Shown: positions 14,512-25,788, numbered from the stretch's first letter. The stretch: 30,620 nucleotides of DNA from UBA6912 sp041611095 (GCA_041611095.1 JBFINP010000034.1:1-30620); one strand, 5' to 3'. Notes: generated by a model not told the origin, from the sequence alone. Made by a program: numbers and translations.

Positions 14512-16038
14512 CTATCCCGCCCCGACCGGCTCGGTCGTGCGCGTTGCGGGCTCCGGGGGCCGTCGATGGAACCACGGGTGGGCTCGCTCGAGCTGTCCGG
14601 CCAGCGAGAAGAGCGTCGCCTCGTCGCCGTACCGACCGATGAAGTGGGACCCGATCGGCAATGCGTCGTCGTTCCACGCCAGCGGCACCGACATGGCGGG
14701 TGCGCCCGAGAAGTTGGCGATCGGCGTGAATGGCACGTAGCGGCTCAGCTCCTCCTCGAGCTCCTCGAAGGGCTGCGTCTGATCGATCTCACCGAGACGC
14801 TTGGGGGGCGATCCCAACGTCGGCGTGAGCAGGACGTCGTAGCCGGTCAGGAACTCGCCGAGGGCGTACGACGCAGCCTGGAGCGCGATCGTCGCCTGGA
14901 GCAGGGCCCCCGGCGTCAGTTCCAGGGCACGCTGCACGAGCTGCCAGGTGAACGGCTCGAACGGGTCCCGGCCGGCGCGGCGCCGGTCGATTCGAGCGAT
15001 CGCCTTCATGGTGCGCACGTCTCCGAGGAGACGCCGCATGGCCCGCCCCGCACGGCGCTGATCCACGACGTCGAGGATCTGAAGGAAGCCTGCCTGGGGC
15101 ATCGACTTCCACCAGGTGAGGAACGCTTCGGTGATGCCCTCGCCGTCGAGTGCCGGCCGGGCCTCCTCTATGTCGTGGCCTAGCTCCTCGAGGAGGAAGA
15201 CCGTGTTCGACACCGCAGCGGCGCAGTCCGGGTGCACAGGCTCACCGGTGAAGTCCTCCACGGTGAACGCCACTCGGAGCCTGGGCGGGTCGGTGACTGC
15301 GCTGTCTGCGTACGCGTCGGGCGGAGTCGGGGGCGTGAACCGGGCGCCCGGCAGATGACCGGCCACGGCGTCGAGCAGCCGGGCGCTGTCACGGACGGAG
15401 CGGCTCACGCACAGCGAGGTCGACACGAAGTCGGCAGCGGCAGGCGGGTACTGTGGCACGCGGCCTCGGGACGGTTTGAAGCCGAAGAGACCGCACGCCG
15501 AGGCCGGGATGCGGATCGATCCGCCGCCGTCGCTCGCATGGGCCATGGGCACGATCCCGGCGGCGACGGCAGCGGCAGCACCTCCGCTGGAACCTCCGGG
15601 CGAATGGTCGAGACTCCACGGATTGCGAGTGGGCCCGTGGAGGACGGGCTCGGTGGTCGGGAGCAAACCGAACTCCGGGGTGTTGGTGCGCCCGAGCGAG
15701 ATCAGACCGGCGGCCCGGAAACGCCGTACCACCTCGGGAGTCACGTCCGCCCTGTAGTTGCGGAAGAAGACCGATCCCAGTGTGAGCGGCTCCCCCTGCT
15801 CCGGCGTGAGATCCTTCACGAGGAACGGGACGCCGCCGAACGGACCATCGCCCTCCCAGCGGCGGGCTTCGCGCCGAGCCGCCTCGAAGCGAGTGCTCAC
15901 CACGGCGTTGAGGGCGGGGTTCAGGCGGTCGATCCGTGAGATGGCGGCTTCGGCGAGCTCGGTCGGTGTGACCTCGCGACGGCGCACCAGCTTGGCGAGC
16001 GACGTTGCGTCGTGAGTCTCGTAGTCCAAAGGTGCCAA
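14512..16038 (-). CDS. amidase (amidase signature family)
   Basis: 508 residues from a TTG at 16038 that has GAGGAGG 6-7 nt upstream; upstream in-frame codons look non-coding. The Ser-cisSer-Lys triad is present: Lys75 in GVPFLVKDLT, the cis-Ser at 150/151 in SPGGSSGGAAAAVAAG, and the nucleophile Ser174 in SDGGGSIRIPAS. The family hydrolyses carboxylic amides, but substrate cannot be read. There is no GatB/GatC neighbour and the C-terminal half differs from GatA, so this is a stand-alone amidase rather than the tRNA amidotransferase subunit. It lies 154 nt downstream of the SLH subtilase on the same strand, with its own good ribosome-binding site. Confidence 0.93.
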   Translation of the reverse strand: MAPLDYETHDATSLAKLVRRREVTPTELAEAAISRIDRLNPALNAVVSTRFEAARREARRWEGDGPFGGVPFLVKDLTPEQGEPLTLGSVFFRNYRADVTPEVVRRFRAAGLISLGRTNTPEFGLLPTTEPVLHGPTRNPWSLDHSPGGSSGGAAAAVAAGIVPMAHASDGGGSIRIPASACGLFGFKPSRGRVPQYPPAAADFVSTSLCVSRSVRDSARLLDAVAGHLPGARFTPPTPPDAYADSAVTDPPRLRVAFTVEDFTGEPVHPDCAAAVSNTVFLLEELGHDIEEARPALDGEGITEAFLTWWKSMPQAGFLQILDVVDQRRAGRAMRRLLGDVRTMKAIARIDRRRAGRDPFEPFTWQLVQRALELTPGALLQATIALQAASYALGEFLTGYDVLLTPTLGSPPKRLGEIDQTQPFEELEEELSRYVPFTPIANFSGAPAMSVPLAWNDDALPIGSHFIGRYGDEATLFSLAGQLERAHPWFHRRPPEPATRTTEPVGAG

Positions 16039-16192
16039 CGAACCCCTCCTCGGCCGGCTCAATCTACCGCCGCTCCGACCAGTGGTCTCTCCTGAGCGGG
16101 GTCGGGCGGCGGAAGCGAGGCCCCCCATCCGGATGATCCCAATCAGGGGGATCACAGAGCGCAGCGATGCGACGGGGGTGTTCGCGGTGGGC

Positions 16193-18502
16193 CTACTGGT
16201 ACACCCCTGCCCGGTGGAAGAACGCCGCCACCTGGGCGCGGGTCAGGGGCTGGTTGGGGCAGAACTCGTCGTTGTCCGGGGGATTGCATCCCGAGGTCAG
16301 CCCGGCGGCGGCCAGCGCGTTGATCGCACCCTCGTGAGGCGAGGCGTCGTCGTCGACAAACCGATCTTCCCCACCGGTGAGCCCCAGGGCGCGGGTGAAG
16401 AACGAGGCGAACTCGGCCCGGGTGAGTGATCGGGTGGGACAAAAGCGGTCGCTTTCGGGAGGGTTGCATCCGACGGTCAGGCCGGCGGCGGCGAGCGCGT
16501 TGATGTCCCGTTCGAAGATCGAATCGCCGTCGTCGACGAATGCATCCGGCCCGGCCGTCAGTCCGAACGCCCGCACCAGCAGTGCCGCCATCTGTCCCCG
16601 GCTGACGGTGGCGGCGGGGCAGTACTTGGTGTCGACGGGTGGGTTGCACCCGCGGGTGATTCCTGTTGCCGAAAGCCACAGGATGTCGATGCGGAAGATC
16701 GAGTTCACCGTGTCGACGAAGTCGACGCCGACGAACACGTCGGTTTCTCCTGTGGCGATCGCGCCGGAATCGCCGACCACATCGGCCTCGACGGTATACA
16801 CGCCGCGGTCCTCGAACACGTGGGTGGCCGTTGTTCCCGTAGCGGTGAATCCGTCGCCGAAGTCCCACGTAGCCGAGGTAGCCGTGCCCGCGGGCATCGC
16901 GGCGGTCACCGTGACCGTTCCGGGGGCGGCGGTGATGCGAGGCGTGGCGATGACGATGGCGTCGTCGCTGCGGACCTCGATGGCCTTGGTCGCCGTGGCC
17001 GACAGCCCGACATCGCTCGTCACGGTGAGGTCGACTTGCAGGGAAACGGCCTGCTCGAAGGTCCTGGACACCACCTTGCCGGTGGCGGTCACGCCGTCGG
17101 AGAACGACCATTCGTACGAGCTGATCTTGCCCACGGGTGCGTACGAGCTCTCCCCCGAGACCTGGAGCGTCACGGGAGCGAACGGCTCGGCCGGGGCGAG
17201 CGTGATGACCGGCTCCGGCGTGGCGGCGGCGGTCACGGCTGCACCAGCATCGAGGCGTCCCCCGGTGACGGTCACCTCGGCGAGGCCCGGTAACGGCTCG
17301 ACGGTCTCCAGGATGAAGGCGGCGAGATCGTCGGGTCCCGCCTCGGGCCGAAGCGAGGCGATCAGAGCGGCGACCCCGGAGACGAGCGGGGTCGAGAACG
17401 ATGTGCCGCTCACGTCGAGGTACTTCCCGTCGAAGTTGGTGGTCAGGATGACCTCGCCGGGGGCGCCGAGGTCGACCGACGCGGCGCCGAAGTTGGAGAA
17501 GCTGGACAGGCCATCCGTGTCGTCGGTCGAGGTCACGGCGACCACATTGGGCAGGTCGAACGAGGCGGGGAAGCGGGGGTCGACATCGATGTCGATCGTC
17601 TCGTTGCCCGCCGCAGCGACGGCGAGGACGCCGGCGGCCTCGTTTGCGAGCACATCACCGATCGGGGCAAAGAACTCTCCGGCGCCCGTGAAGGCCATGT
17701 TGGCGACCACGGCCCCTTCGGCCGCGGCGTACGCGAGGCCGGCGGTGATGTCTCCCAATGGGCACCCCGCAGCGCACACGCGGACGGGCATGACCCTCAC
17801 GTTCGGGGCGACCCCCGTGATGCCGATGCCATTCACAGCAGCTGCGAGCAGGCCGGTCACCTGGGTGCCGTGGCCAGTCGTGTCCGAGACATCGGCGTCA
17901 TTGGAGACGAAGTCCCAGCCGTTCACGTCGTCGATGAAGCCGTTGCCGTCGTCGTCGATGCCGTTTGCGGCGATCTCGTCGGGGTTGGTCCACAGGTTGC
18001 CGGCCAATTCGACGTGATCCAGGTCGAGTCCGCTGTCGAGCACCGCGACGACGACGGTCGGTTGACCGGTCGTGAGGTCCCATGCGGGACGGGCATCGAT
18101 GTCGGCACCGGGGACGCCTCCGGTCTGCCCTGTGTTCTCCAGGGCCCACTGCTCGTCGAAGCGCGGCTCATCGGCCGGGCCCGCCGGCTCCAGGATCACG
18201 TTGGGCACGACCCGCCCCCGCGCCTCGTCGGCGAGGCGACGGGCGATGGTGCGCGGGCTTCCCGACTCCTCGTGCACCACGAGCCGCCACCCGCCTCCGA
18301 TATCCCTGACCACGGCGGTGGGCGGTAGGCGGCCCAGGTCGGCCTCCGGGCCGACGAGGTACTCGTTCGTGACGGCTTCGGGCTCCGGAGGCGCGACGAA
18401 TCCTGCGCCCGTGGGCGCGCCAGTCGCAACGAGTGCGGCCACGATCGCGGCCGAGAGTGCGGATCGAATGATGTTCACCCTGCCCCATGGAGCGCGGCAC
18501 AC
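16193..18502 (-). CDS. secreted subtilisin-like serine protease with PKD-type domains and three SLH repeats
   Basis: 769 residues from a GTG at 18502; a GTG at 18478 is possible. A signal peptide ends near residue 36. The S8 domain (about 115-435) has catalytic Asp156 in VVAVLDSGLD, His211 in TTGHGTQVTG, oxyanion Asn300 in AVAAAGNE, and Ser368 in VSGTSFSTP. An insert NGIDDDGNGFIDDVNGWDF (about 180-198) looks calcium-binding. Two PKD-like beta domains follow (with EWSFSDG and TWDFGDG). The C-terminus has three SLH-type repeats, each starting with GCNPP and an FCP or YCP a few residues later, then R-x-[QE]-[MFV]-A. SLH repeats normally bind pyruvylated wall polymer, so the protease is probably held at the cell surface. 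The paired Cys in each repeat are unusual. Confidence 0.93.
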   Translation of the reverse strand: MCRAPWGRVNIIRSALSAAIVAALVATGAPTGAGFVAPPEPEAVTNEYLVGPEADLGRLPPTAVVRDIGGGWRLVVHEESGSPRTIARRLADEARGRVVPNVILEPAGPADEPRFDEQWALENTGQTGGVPGADIDARPAWDLTTGQPTVVVAVLDSGLDLDHVELAGNLWTNPDEIAANGIDDDGNGFIDDVNGWDFVSNDADVSDTTGHGTQVTGLLAAAVNGIGITGVAPNVRVMPVRVCAAGCPLGDITAGLAYAAAEGAVVANMAFTGAGEFFAPIGDVLANEAAGVLAVAAAGNETIDIDVDPRFPASFDLPNVVAVTSTDDTDGLSSFSNFGAASVDLGAPGEVILTTNFDGKYLDVSGTSFSTPLVSGVAALIASLRPEAGPDDLAAFILETVEPLPGLAEVTVTGGRLDAGAAVTAAATPEPVITLAPAEPFAPVTLQVSGESSYAPVGKISSYEWSFSDGVTATGKVVSRTFEQAVSLQVDLTVTSDVGLSATATKAIEVRSDDAIVIATPRITAAPGTVTVTAAMPAGTATSATWDFGDGFTATGTTATHVFEDRGVYTVEADVVGDSGAIATGETDVFVGVDFVDTVNSIFRIDILWLSATGITRGCNPPVDTKYCPAATVSRGQMAALLVRAFGLTAGPDAFVDDGDSIFERDINALAAAGLTVGCNPPESDRFCPTRSLTRAEFASFFTRALGLTGGEDRFVDDDASPHEGAINALAAAGLTSGCNPPDNDEFCPNQPLTRAQVAAFFHRAGVYQ

Positions 18503-18584
18503 CGCTGCGCTCTACCTCTCACGCGGCTGCCAGGTTACGCTCGCCCGGTGACGAATGTCATGCATCGAATCGAGACCCGCGAAA

Positions 18585-18611
18585 TCATTGCTCATGGGTC
18601 ATTGTTCATGG
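18585..18611. repeat. two tandem 13-bp direct repeats
   Basis: TCATTGCTCATGG (18585-18597) and TCATTGTTCATGG (18599-18611) differ at one base and are offset by 14 nt. They lie in the 200-nt region between the divergent subtilase and DUF3179 genes, which is AT-richer than its surroundings, and could be a regulator's direct-repeat site. Confidence 0.45.
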
Positions 18612-18702
18612 CATACGAGGAGATTGTCGGCTTGCCGGCATTCTGGACACATTGGCCTCGTCCCCAACCGTTGTTCCAGCACCCGCCGAACGAAAGCTCT
18701 AG

Positions 18703-19980
18703 ATGAAACGCTTCGCAACGCTGATCGCAGCCATGGCCGTCGTCGCCGCCGCTTGCGGGGGCTCGGGAGGCGACTCGGATGCGGGAGAAGAGCCCGCCAT
18801 CACGGGCGCAGGGGAGTCCACGGTGACTCGAGACCCGGCGACCACGACGTCAGCACCGGCGGCACCGGAGGTGACCATCATCGACGAAGGCGATCCGGCC
18901 AACGTGGCGCTCCCCGTCCAGCTCAGCGGCGTCGCCACCGTTTGGCCCACCAATTGGGCGCGGCGCAGCATCGACCTCGACGAGCTTCAAGTCGGGCTCA
19001 ATGCCCTCGATCCTCGCGACCTGATCCGGCCGATCGACGAGCCCATCTACGAAGACGTCGCATCGGCCGATGCCTGGCTCGAAGACCCCGAACCCGGCAT
19101 CTTCGTCGAGGTGGCGGGCGAGTCGATCTTCTACCCGATCCGCATCCTCACCGCTCATGAGATCGTCAACGATCAGCGCGGCGATGTGCCCTTCGCACTG
19201 ACCTACTGTCCCTTGTGCAACTCGGCGGCCGCCTTCGATCGCCGGGTCGACGGGCAGGTGCTCCGCTTCGGCGTGTCGGGCTTGTTGCGGCACTCCGATC
19301 TCGTGATGTGGGACGACGCAACGGTCTCGCTCTGGCAGCAGATCACCGGCACGGCCATCGTCGGCGAGATGACGGGCACCCAGCTCGAGTTCCTCCCCGC
19401 CGCCATCGTTCGCTGGGCCGATTTCAAGTCCGAGCATCCAGAAGGCGATGTCCTCAGCCAAGAGAGCGGTCCGTTCAACTACGGCTCCAACGGATACGTG
19501 GGGTACTCGAGCCGCTCGGCGCCGTTCCGGCCCTTCTTCACCGGCGAGGTCGACGACCGGTTCGAGGCGTTGTCACGGGTGGTTGGTGTGCGGGTCGGCG
19601 ATCTCACCAAGGCCTACCCGTTCGAGACGATCGCCGAGGAGCGTGTCGTCAACGATGAGCTCGGCGGCGTGCCCCTCGTCGTGCTCTGGGGTGCGTCCGA
19701 CACGGCCGATCCCCTCGACGCACCCGTCATCGCCCAGGGGGAGGCGATCGGCACCGGCATCGCCTTCGACCGCCGGGTCGACGGGCAGGTGCTCACGTTC
19801 TCCGCCGTCGACGACACCACGTTCACGGATGCGGAGACCGGCAGCACGTGGTCGATCCTCGGGACGGCGGTCGACGGCCCCTTGGCCGGGACCACGCTCG
19901 ATCCGATCATCCACCTCAACGAGTTCTGGTTCGCCTGGGCGGCGTTCAACGAGGGCTCGCCCGTCTACGGCTCCAATTGA
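18703..19980 (+). CDS. DUF3179-family lipoprotein
   Basis: 425 residues. The N-terminus is a lipoprotein signal (hydrophobic core, then AAAC at residues 15-18), followed by a low-complexity Asp/Thr/Ala linker to about 60. The DUF3179 body has the family hallmarks FALTYCPLCNSAAAFDRRVDG, FGVSGLLRHSDLVMWDDATVSLWQQ, and a second copy of the AFDRRVDGQVLTF stretch near residue 360. This internal echo suggests the fold is built from related halves. The function of DUF3179 is not known to me; the CPLCN motif could bind metal or form a disulfide. The 106 nt downstream of its stop hold only a weak 6-bp hairpin (19983-19988 with 20010-20015) before the next gene. Confidence 0.9.
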   Translation: MKRFATLIAAMAVVAAACGGSGGDSDAGEEPAITGAGESTVTRDPATTTSAPAAPEVTIIDEGDPANVALPVQLSGVATVWPTNWARRSIDLDELQVGLNALDPRDLIRPIDEPIYEDVASADAWLEDPEPGIFVEVAGESIFYPIRILTAHEIVNDQRGDVPFALTYCPLCNSAAAFDRRVDGQVLRFGVSGLLRHSDLVMWDDATVSLWQQITGTAIVGEMTGTQLEFLPAAIVRWADFKSEHPEGDVLSQESGPFNYGSNGYVGYSSRSAPFRPFFTGEVDDRFEALSRVVGVRVGDLTKAYPFETIAEERVVNDELGGVPLVVLWGASDTADPLDAPVIAQGEAIGTGIAFDRRVDGQVLTFSAVDDTTFTDAETGSTWSILGTAVDGPLAGTTLDPIIHLNEFWFAWAAFNEGSPVYGSN

Positions 19981-20086
19981 GTGGCCCGGGCTCGTCGTCC
20001 CGTTCCAATCGGGCCGTCCTGCCTTATATCCCCGAGTGGGCTGCTTGGTATCCTCACCCCATACCGCAATCAGGGAGGAGGGCTCC

Positions 20087-20254
20087 ATGCTCAAGACCGG
20101 CATGAAGGTCAAGCGGCTGACGAAGAAGGTTGGCCAAGCGGCCCCCGTGGGCACCATCACCGAGATGCACGGTGACTCGGTCGAGGTGAAGTGGGAGGAC
20201 GGGCACACGAGCATCGTGTCCCGCATCTCCGTCGTGCCGGCCAAGACCTCCTGA
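20087..20254 (+). CDS. small DUF1918-like protein
   Basis: 55 residues, starting with an ATG preceded by the very strong GGGAGGAGGG. Basic N-terminus (MLKTGMKVKRLTKKVG), then VGTITEMHGDSVEVKWEDGHTSIVSRISVVPAK, the SH3-like barrel pattern (G-x-I-x-E-x-x-G-x-x-V-x-W-x-D-G-x) of DUF1918, a small cytoplasmic actinobacterial family of unknown role. Monocistronic: a hairpin terminator starts 2 nt after the stop. Confidence 0.8.
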   Translation: MLKTGMKVKRLTKKVGQAAPVGTITEMHGDSVEVKWEDGHTSIVSRISVVPAKTS

Positions 20255-20255
20255 C

Positions 20256-20282
20256 GAGAACGCGGCGGCTCGCCGTGTTCTC
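20256..20282 (+). terminator. intrinsic terminator hairpin
   Basis: A 12-bp stem with one G-U pair (20256-20267 with 20271-20282) and a 3-nt loop GCT, directly after the DUF1918-like gene. Confidence 0.7.
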
Positions 20283-20370
20283 CGATTGTTAAGCCCCCGT
20301 TCATCGTTGCGTCAGACCCGTGTCCCATCCTGGCCGGGCAGCGGAGATCCCGCTGAGAAGGGATGACAAC

Positions 20371-21078
20371 ATGGGCAGACGACTGACGATCCTCGCCGCC
20401 GCGGCCTTCATGGTCGCGGCATTTGCGACGCCGGCATCGGCCGGCCACGTGGCGACCTACGAGGTCACCATCATCAACCTGGCTGCCTCCCAGCCGATCT
20501 CCCCACCCGTGGTGGTCACGCACTCGAGCGACGCAAGCTTCTTCCGGGTCGGCAGCGCCGCCTCTGCCGGCATCGTTGCGATCGCCGAGAATGGTGATCC
20601 CTCGGTGGCGGTGGCCGACCTCTCAGGTGCGGACGGGATCACCGACGTCGTGAACGTCGGCCAGCCGCTGACGCTTGCGGGAACCACGTTCGGCGACTTC
20701 ACCGACTCCGTGACGGTCGAGATCTCGGCGGTCCGCGGCAACGTGCTGTCGCTGGCCGGGATGCTGATCTGCACGAACGACGGCTTCGCAGGCGTCAATG
20801 GTGTTGCGCTTCCCCGTCGGGGATCGGCGACCTACTACGCAAGCGGCTACGACGCCGGGTCTGAGCACAACACCGAGCTGAGCGCCGACATCGTGGACGC
20901 CTGCAGTCTGCTCGGTCCGGTGGCGCTGAACGGCGACGACAACGGCAACAACAACGACGGCATCGATACCTTCCGCCGCATCTTGCCGCACCGTGGCATC
21001 GCCGGTGTCGGCGACCTGCTGCTCGACCACAACTGGGACGATCCCGTCCTGGAGATCACGATCACCAGGGTGGGTTGA
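20371..21078 (+). CDS. secreted spondin-domain protein
   Basis: 235 residues with a Sec signal peptide cleaved after ATPASA (residue 24). The mature protein opens with VATYEVTIINLAASQPISPPVVVTHSS and continues with FRVGSAASAGIVAIAENGDPS, which matches bacterial Spondin_N domain proteins (Y-x-V-T-I-x-N-L-x-x-x-Q-x-x-S-P-P-V-x-x-x-H). The rest is a beta-sandwich pattern with a DDNGNNNDG turn (about residues 190-198) that may bind calcium. It is secreted or surface-attached; ligand unknown. AAGGGA precedes the ATG. A strong hairpin follows. Confidence 0.87.
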   Translation: MGRRLTILAAAAFMVAAFATPASAGHVATYEVTIINLAASQPISPPVVVTHSSDASFFRVGSAASAGIVAIAENGDPSVAVADLSGADGITDVVNVGQPLTLAGTTFGDFTDSVTVEISAVRGNVLSLAGMLICTNDGFAGVNGVALPRRGSATYYASGYDAGSEHNTELSADIVDACSLLGPVALNGDDNGNNNDGIDTFRRILPHRGIAGVGDLLLDHNWDDPVLEITITRVG

Positions 21079-21111
21079 GTCCGGAGAATTCGGCAACCGA
21101 GATCCCAACGA

Positions 21112-21147
21112 CGAGGAGGGGAGCCGATCATCCGGCTCCCCTCCTCG
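21112..21147. terminator. bidirectional hairpin terminator
   Basis: A perfect 15-bp stem (21112-21126 with 21133-21147) around ATCATC, between the convergent spondin gene (plus) and the lipoprotein gene (minus). It can serve both strands. Confidence 0.85.
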
Positions 21148-21182
21148 GCTGCTGCAGGTTCTGTCTGCTGAGATGTACCCGG

Positions 21183-21596
21183 CTAGAGACCGGATCCACG
21201 GACCGAGCCGGTCAGCGCGGCACCGTTGAGGTCGTAGAGGATGCATACGACCTCTCGGTCACCGCTCGACCACGTGTCGGACGTGGGCACCAGGTACCGG
21301 ATGTCGTACGCCGACGACGCGTAGTCCCGTCCCACGTAGGGGTCGAATGCGGCGAGGCAACCCTCGACGGCCGTCTCTCCGACGGCGACGTCACCAGGGA
21401 AGTCACCATCGGGGATGTCGAATAGCTCGAACACCTCGTTGTCGTGGGGCTCGGCGCACTCGACGATGTCGACGTTCGCCACCTCCTCGAAGCTGTCGGG
21501 GTCGTTGAAACACTGCCCGACCTCGAGATCGAAGACGTTGCCGCTGCACGCTGCAGCGGCGAGCGCAAAGGCAAGCAAAGCCACGGTTCGTTTCAT
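21183..21596 (-). CDS. small lipoprotein of the septum-formation (PF13845-like) type
   Basis: 137 residues. A lipoprotein signal peptide ends in AAAACSG (Cys at 17). The mature part starts with FDLEVGQCFNDPDSFEEVANVDIVECAEPHDNEVFELFDI, close to the pattern of the actinobacterial septum-formation family (V-G-x-C-F, then V-x-C-x-x-P-H-x-x-E-V), with later Cys at GCLAAF and VVCILYD that could form two disulfides. The protein is on the outside of the membrane. The role in septation is known only for some family members and is not established here. The ATG is preceded by GGAGG. Confidence 0.85.
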   Translation of the reverse strand: MKRTVALLAFALAAAACSGNVFDLEVGQCFNDPDSFEEVANVDIVECAEPHDNEVFELFDIPDGDFPGDVAVGETAVEGCLAAFDPYVGRDYASSAYDIRYLVPTSDTWSSGDREVVCILYDLNGAALTGSVRGSGL

Positions 21597-21699
21597 TGGG
21601 GAACCTCCTACCTCGTGCGCACCCGAAGAAAGGAACCCTAACGGGCGTCGCTTGTCGCCGACTCAGTCTATTGGAGCGCGACGAGGGGTCTCTACCGGT

Positions 21700-21735
21700 C
21701 GGCCGCCTCATTCCGGTGACGGAATGGAGCGGCCG
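21700..21735 (-). terminator. terminator of the beta-oxidation operon
   Basis: A long stem (21700-21715 with 21720-21735, one mismatch and one G-U) with loop GTGA, starting 2 nt after the fadJ-type stop codon on the minus strand. There is no U tract. Confidence 0.75.
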
Positions 21736-21737
21736 GC

Positions 21738-23936
<2,199 letters not shown>

Positions 23937-23938
23937 GT

Positions 23939-25246
23939 TCAGCGCTCCAGAATCAGGGCAGCGCCGAGGCCGCCTGCCGCACATTGGGTGATGAGGGCGG
24001 TCCCGGCGTCGCGCCGTACCAGCTCGTTCGCCATGGTCAGCGCCTGGCGGGCGCCCGTCGCCGCAAAGGGGTGTCCGAGAGATATGGATCCCCCGTACAG
24101 GTTGAGCTTCTCCCGCGGGATCTCGCCGACGGCGTCGTCACGACCTAGGTGCTCGCGAGCCCACTCGTCGGAGGCGAAGGCCTGGAGGTTGGAGAGGACC
24201 TGGGCGGCGAAGGCCTCGTGCATGTCGATCACGTCGATGTCGTCGATCGCCATCCCGGCACGGTCGAGGGCAATGGGAGTGGCGAAGGCGGGACCCATCA
24301 GCATCTGCCACGACGGGTCGAGCCCGGCGAACCCCCACGACCTCACAAACGCCTTGGGGACCAGACCGAGCCGCTCGGCGGTCTTCTCCTCCATGAGCAT
24401 GACGGAGGCGGCACCGTCGGTGAGCGGCGAGCTGTTGCCCGCCGTCACGGTGCCGTACTTACGGTCGAAGGCGGGCTTGAGACCCGCCAGCTTGGCCAGC
24501 GATGTCTCGGGCCGCGGAATGCCGTCGCGGGTCGCCGTCTCCTTGTACCGCGGCGGGACCGGGAGGCTCATCACCTCGTCGTCGAACACACCCTTCTCCC
24601 AAGCTTCGACCGCCTTCTGGTGGGATGAGAGGGCGTACTCGTCCTGGGCCTCACGGTCGATGCCGTTCTCCCGGGCCATCTTCTCGGCGGCGTCGCCCAT
24701 CGTCAGCCCCGAGGAGATATCGGCGAGTGCCGGCGGCCGTGGGGCCAGATCGCCGGGACGGACGCTTGCGAATGCCCGCACCTTCGAGGGTAGGTCTCTG
24801 GCGCTCGACGCCGCCATGAGCGCATCGACGACTCTCTCGTTGTAGAGGATCGGCGGCTTCGAGAGCGTGTCGGCGCCACCGGCGATGACGATGTCGGCGT
24901 CTCCGGTGAGGATGGTCTGGGTGCCGCTGACGATGGCCTGCGTGCTGGTGGCGCACGCCCGGCTCACGGAGTAGGCGTCCGTCGATGCGGGGAAGTTGCA
25001 GCGCATCGCAACCTCGCGTGCGATGTTGGGACCGGCGATGTCGGCCACCACCGCCCCGAAGACGATCTGGTCGATCTGCTCGTGGCCGACCGGTGACCTG
25101 GCGACCAGCTCGGTGACGCAAGCGGCGGCCACGTCGAGGGTGGTCATGTCCTTGTACACGGTGCCGGCCTTCATGAACGGGGTTCGCAGCCCGTCGACGA
25201 TCGCCACCCGCCGCCGGTTGACGCGGCCGGGATTGTCCTTCACCAT
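23939..25246 (-). CDS. fadI: acetyl-CoA acyltransferase (thiolase, FadI/FadA beta-subunit type)
   Basis: 435 residues from the ATG at 25246, chosen over a TTG at 25279 because GAGG lies 5-6 nt before it and VAIVDGLRTPF follows in the usual place. It catalyses thiolytic cleavage of 3-ketoacyl-CoA. Nucleophile Cys98 is in SRACATSTQA; IDMHEAFAAQ, GGSISLGHPFAATGAR and TQCAAGGLGA supply the remaining His/His/Cys. The length and the NXXRXVA region fit FadI-type thiolases. It is the first gene of a two-gene operon with fadJ (2-nt gap). Divergent from 25386, with a 139-nt region that should hold the operon promoter; no clear FadR-type operator is seen. Confidence 0.95.
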   Translation of the reverse strand: MVKDNPGRVNRRRVAIVDGLRTPFMKAGTVYKDMTTLDVAAACVTELVARSPVGHEQIDQIVFGAVVADIAGPNIAREVAMRCNFPASTDAYSVSRACATSTQAIVSGTQTILTGDADIVIAGGADTLSKPPILYNERVVDALMAASSARDLPSKVRAFASVRPGDLAPRPPALADISSGLTMGDAAEKMARENGIDREAQDEYALSSHQKAVEAWEKGVFDDEVMSLPVPPRYKETATRDGIPRPETSLAKLAGLKPAFDRKYGTVTAGNSSPLTDGAASVMLMEEKTAERLGLVPKAFVRSWGFAGLDPSWQMLMGPAFATPIALDRAGMAIDDIDVIDMHEAFAAQVLSNLQAFASDEWAREHLGRDDAVGEIPREKLNLYGGSISLGHPFAATGARQALTMANELVRRDAGTALITQCAAGGLGAALILER

Positions 25247-25385
25247 CGCTACCTCGCAGACTTTGAGTGAATGCTCCAAATCATAGTTGGCGTCAGAGTG
25301 CGTCCGGCCTGGCGTGCCGCGAGGTGGTCGCTCAGGCGGTCGGCTCGCATTGCGTCAACGCCCCGATGCCTGCTGGACTGCCCGC

Positions 25386-25784
25386 ATGGATGGAACCGAC
25401 ACCTTTCTGTTCGCCTTCGACGACCGGTACGCCTGGATGCTGAGGCTGCTGGGGGTCACGCCCGAGAACTCGGCCGTGACGCTCGGCGAGGAGCTCTCGG
25501 TGAAGTTCGGCCGTTGGAAGCTCGCCACGCCGGTGAGCAACATCGCCGGCCTCGAGATCACCGAGGACTACCGGTGGTACAAAGCCATCGGCATCAGGGG
25601 ATCGCTCGCCGACCACGGCATCACATTCGGCACCAATCCCGATCGGGGTCTCTGCGTGAAGTTCGTCGAGCCCGTGGATGCGCTCGTTCTGCGCGGCGTG
25701 TACAAGCACCCCGGCATGACGCTCACCGTGGCCGACGTCGATGGTCTCGCCGATGCGCTCCGCAGCCGCGGCGTGCCCGGCTGA
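25386..25784 (+). CDS. conserved actinobacterial hypothetical protein, PH-like pattern
   Basis: 132 residues from the ATG at 25386; the codons upstream look non-coding. It shows short conserved blocks typical of an actinobacterial family I recall only as hypothetical: FAFDDRYAWMLRLLGV, FGRWKLATPVSNIAGLEITEDYRWYKAIGIR, DHGITFGTNPDRGLCVKFVEPV, and YKHPGMTLTVADVDGLADAL. The strand-rich pattern with a C-terminal helix suggests a PH-like fold. There is no signal peptide or membrane segment. It lies divergent from the thiolase and 4 nt from the convergent threonine-dehydratase stop. Function unknown. Confidence 0.8.
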   Translation: MDGTDTFLFAFDDRYAWMLRLLGVTPENSAVTLGEELSVKFGRWKLATPVSNIAGLEITEDYRWYKAIGIRGSLADHGITFGTNPDRGLCVKFVEPVDALVLRGVYKHPGMTLTVADVDGLADALRSRGVPG

Positions 25785-25788
25785 GCCC

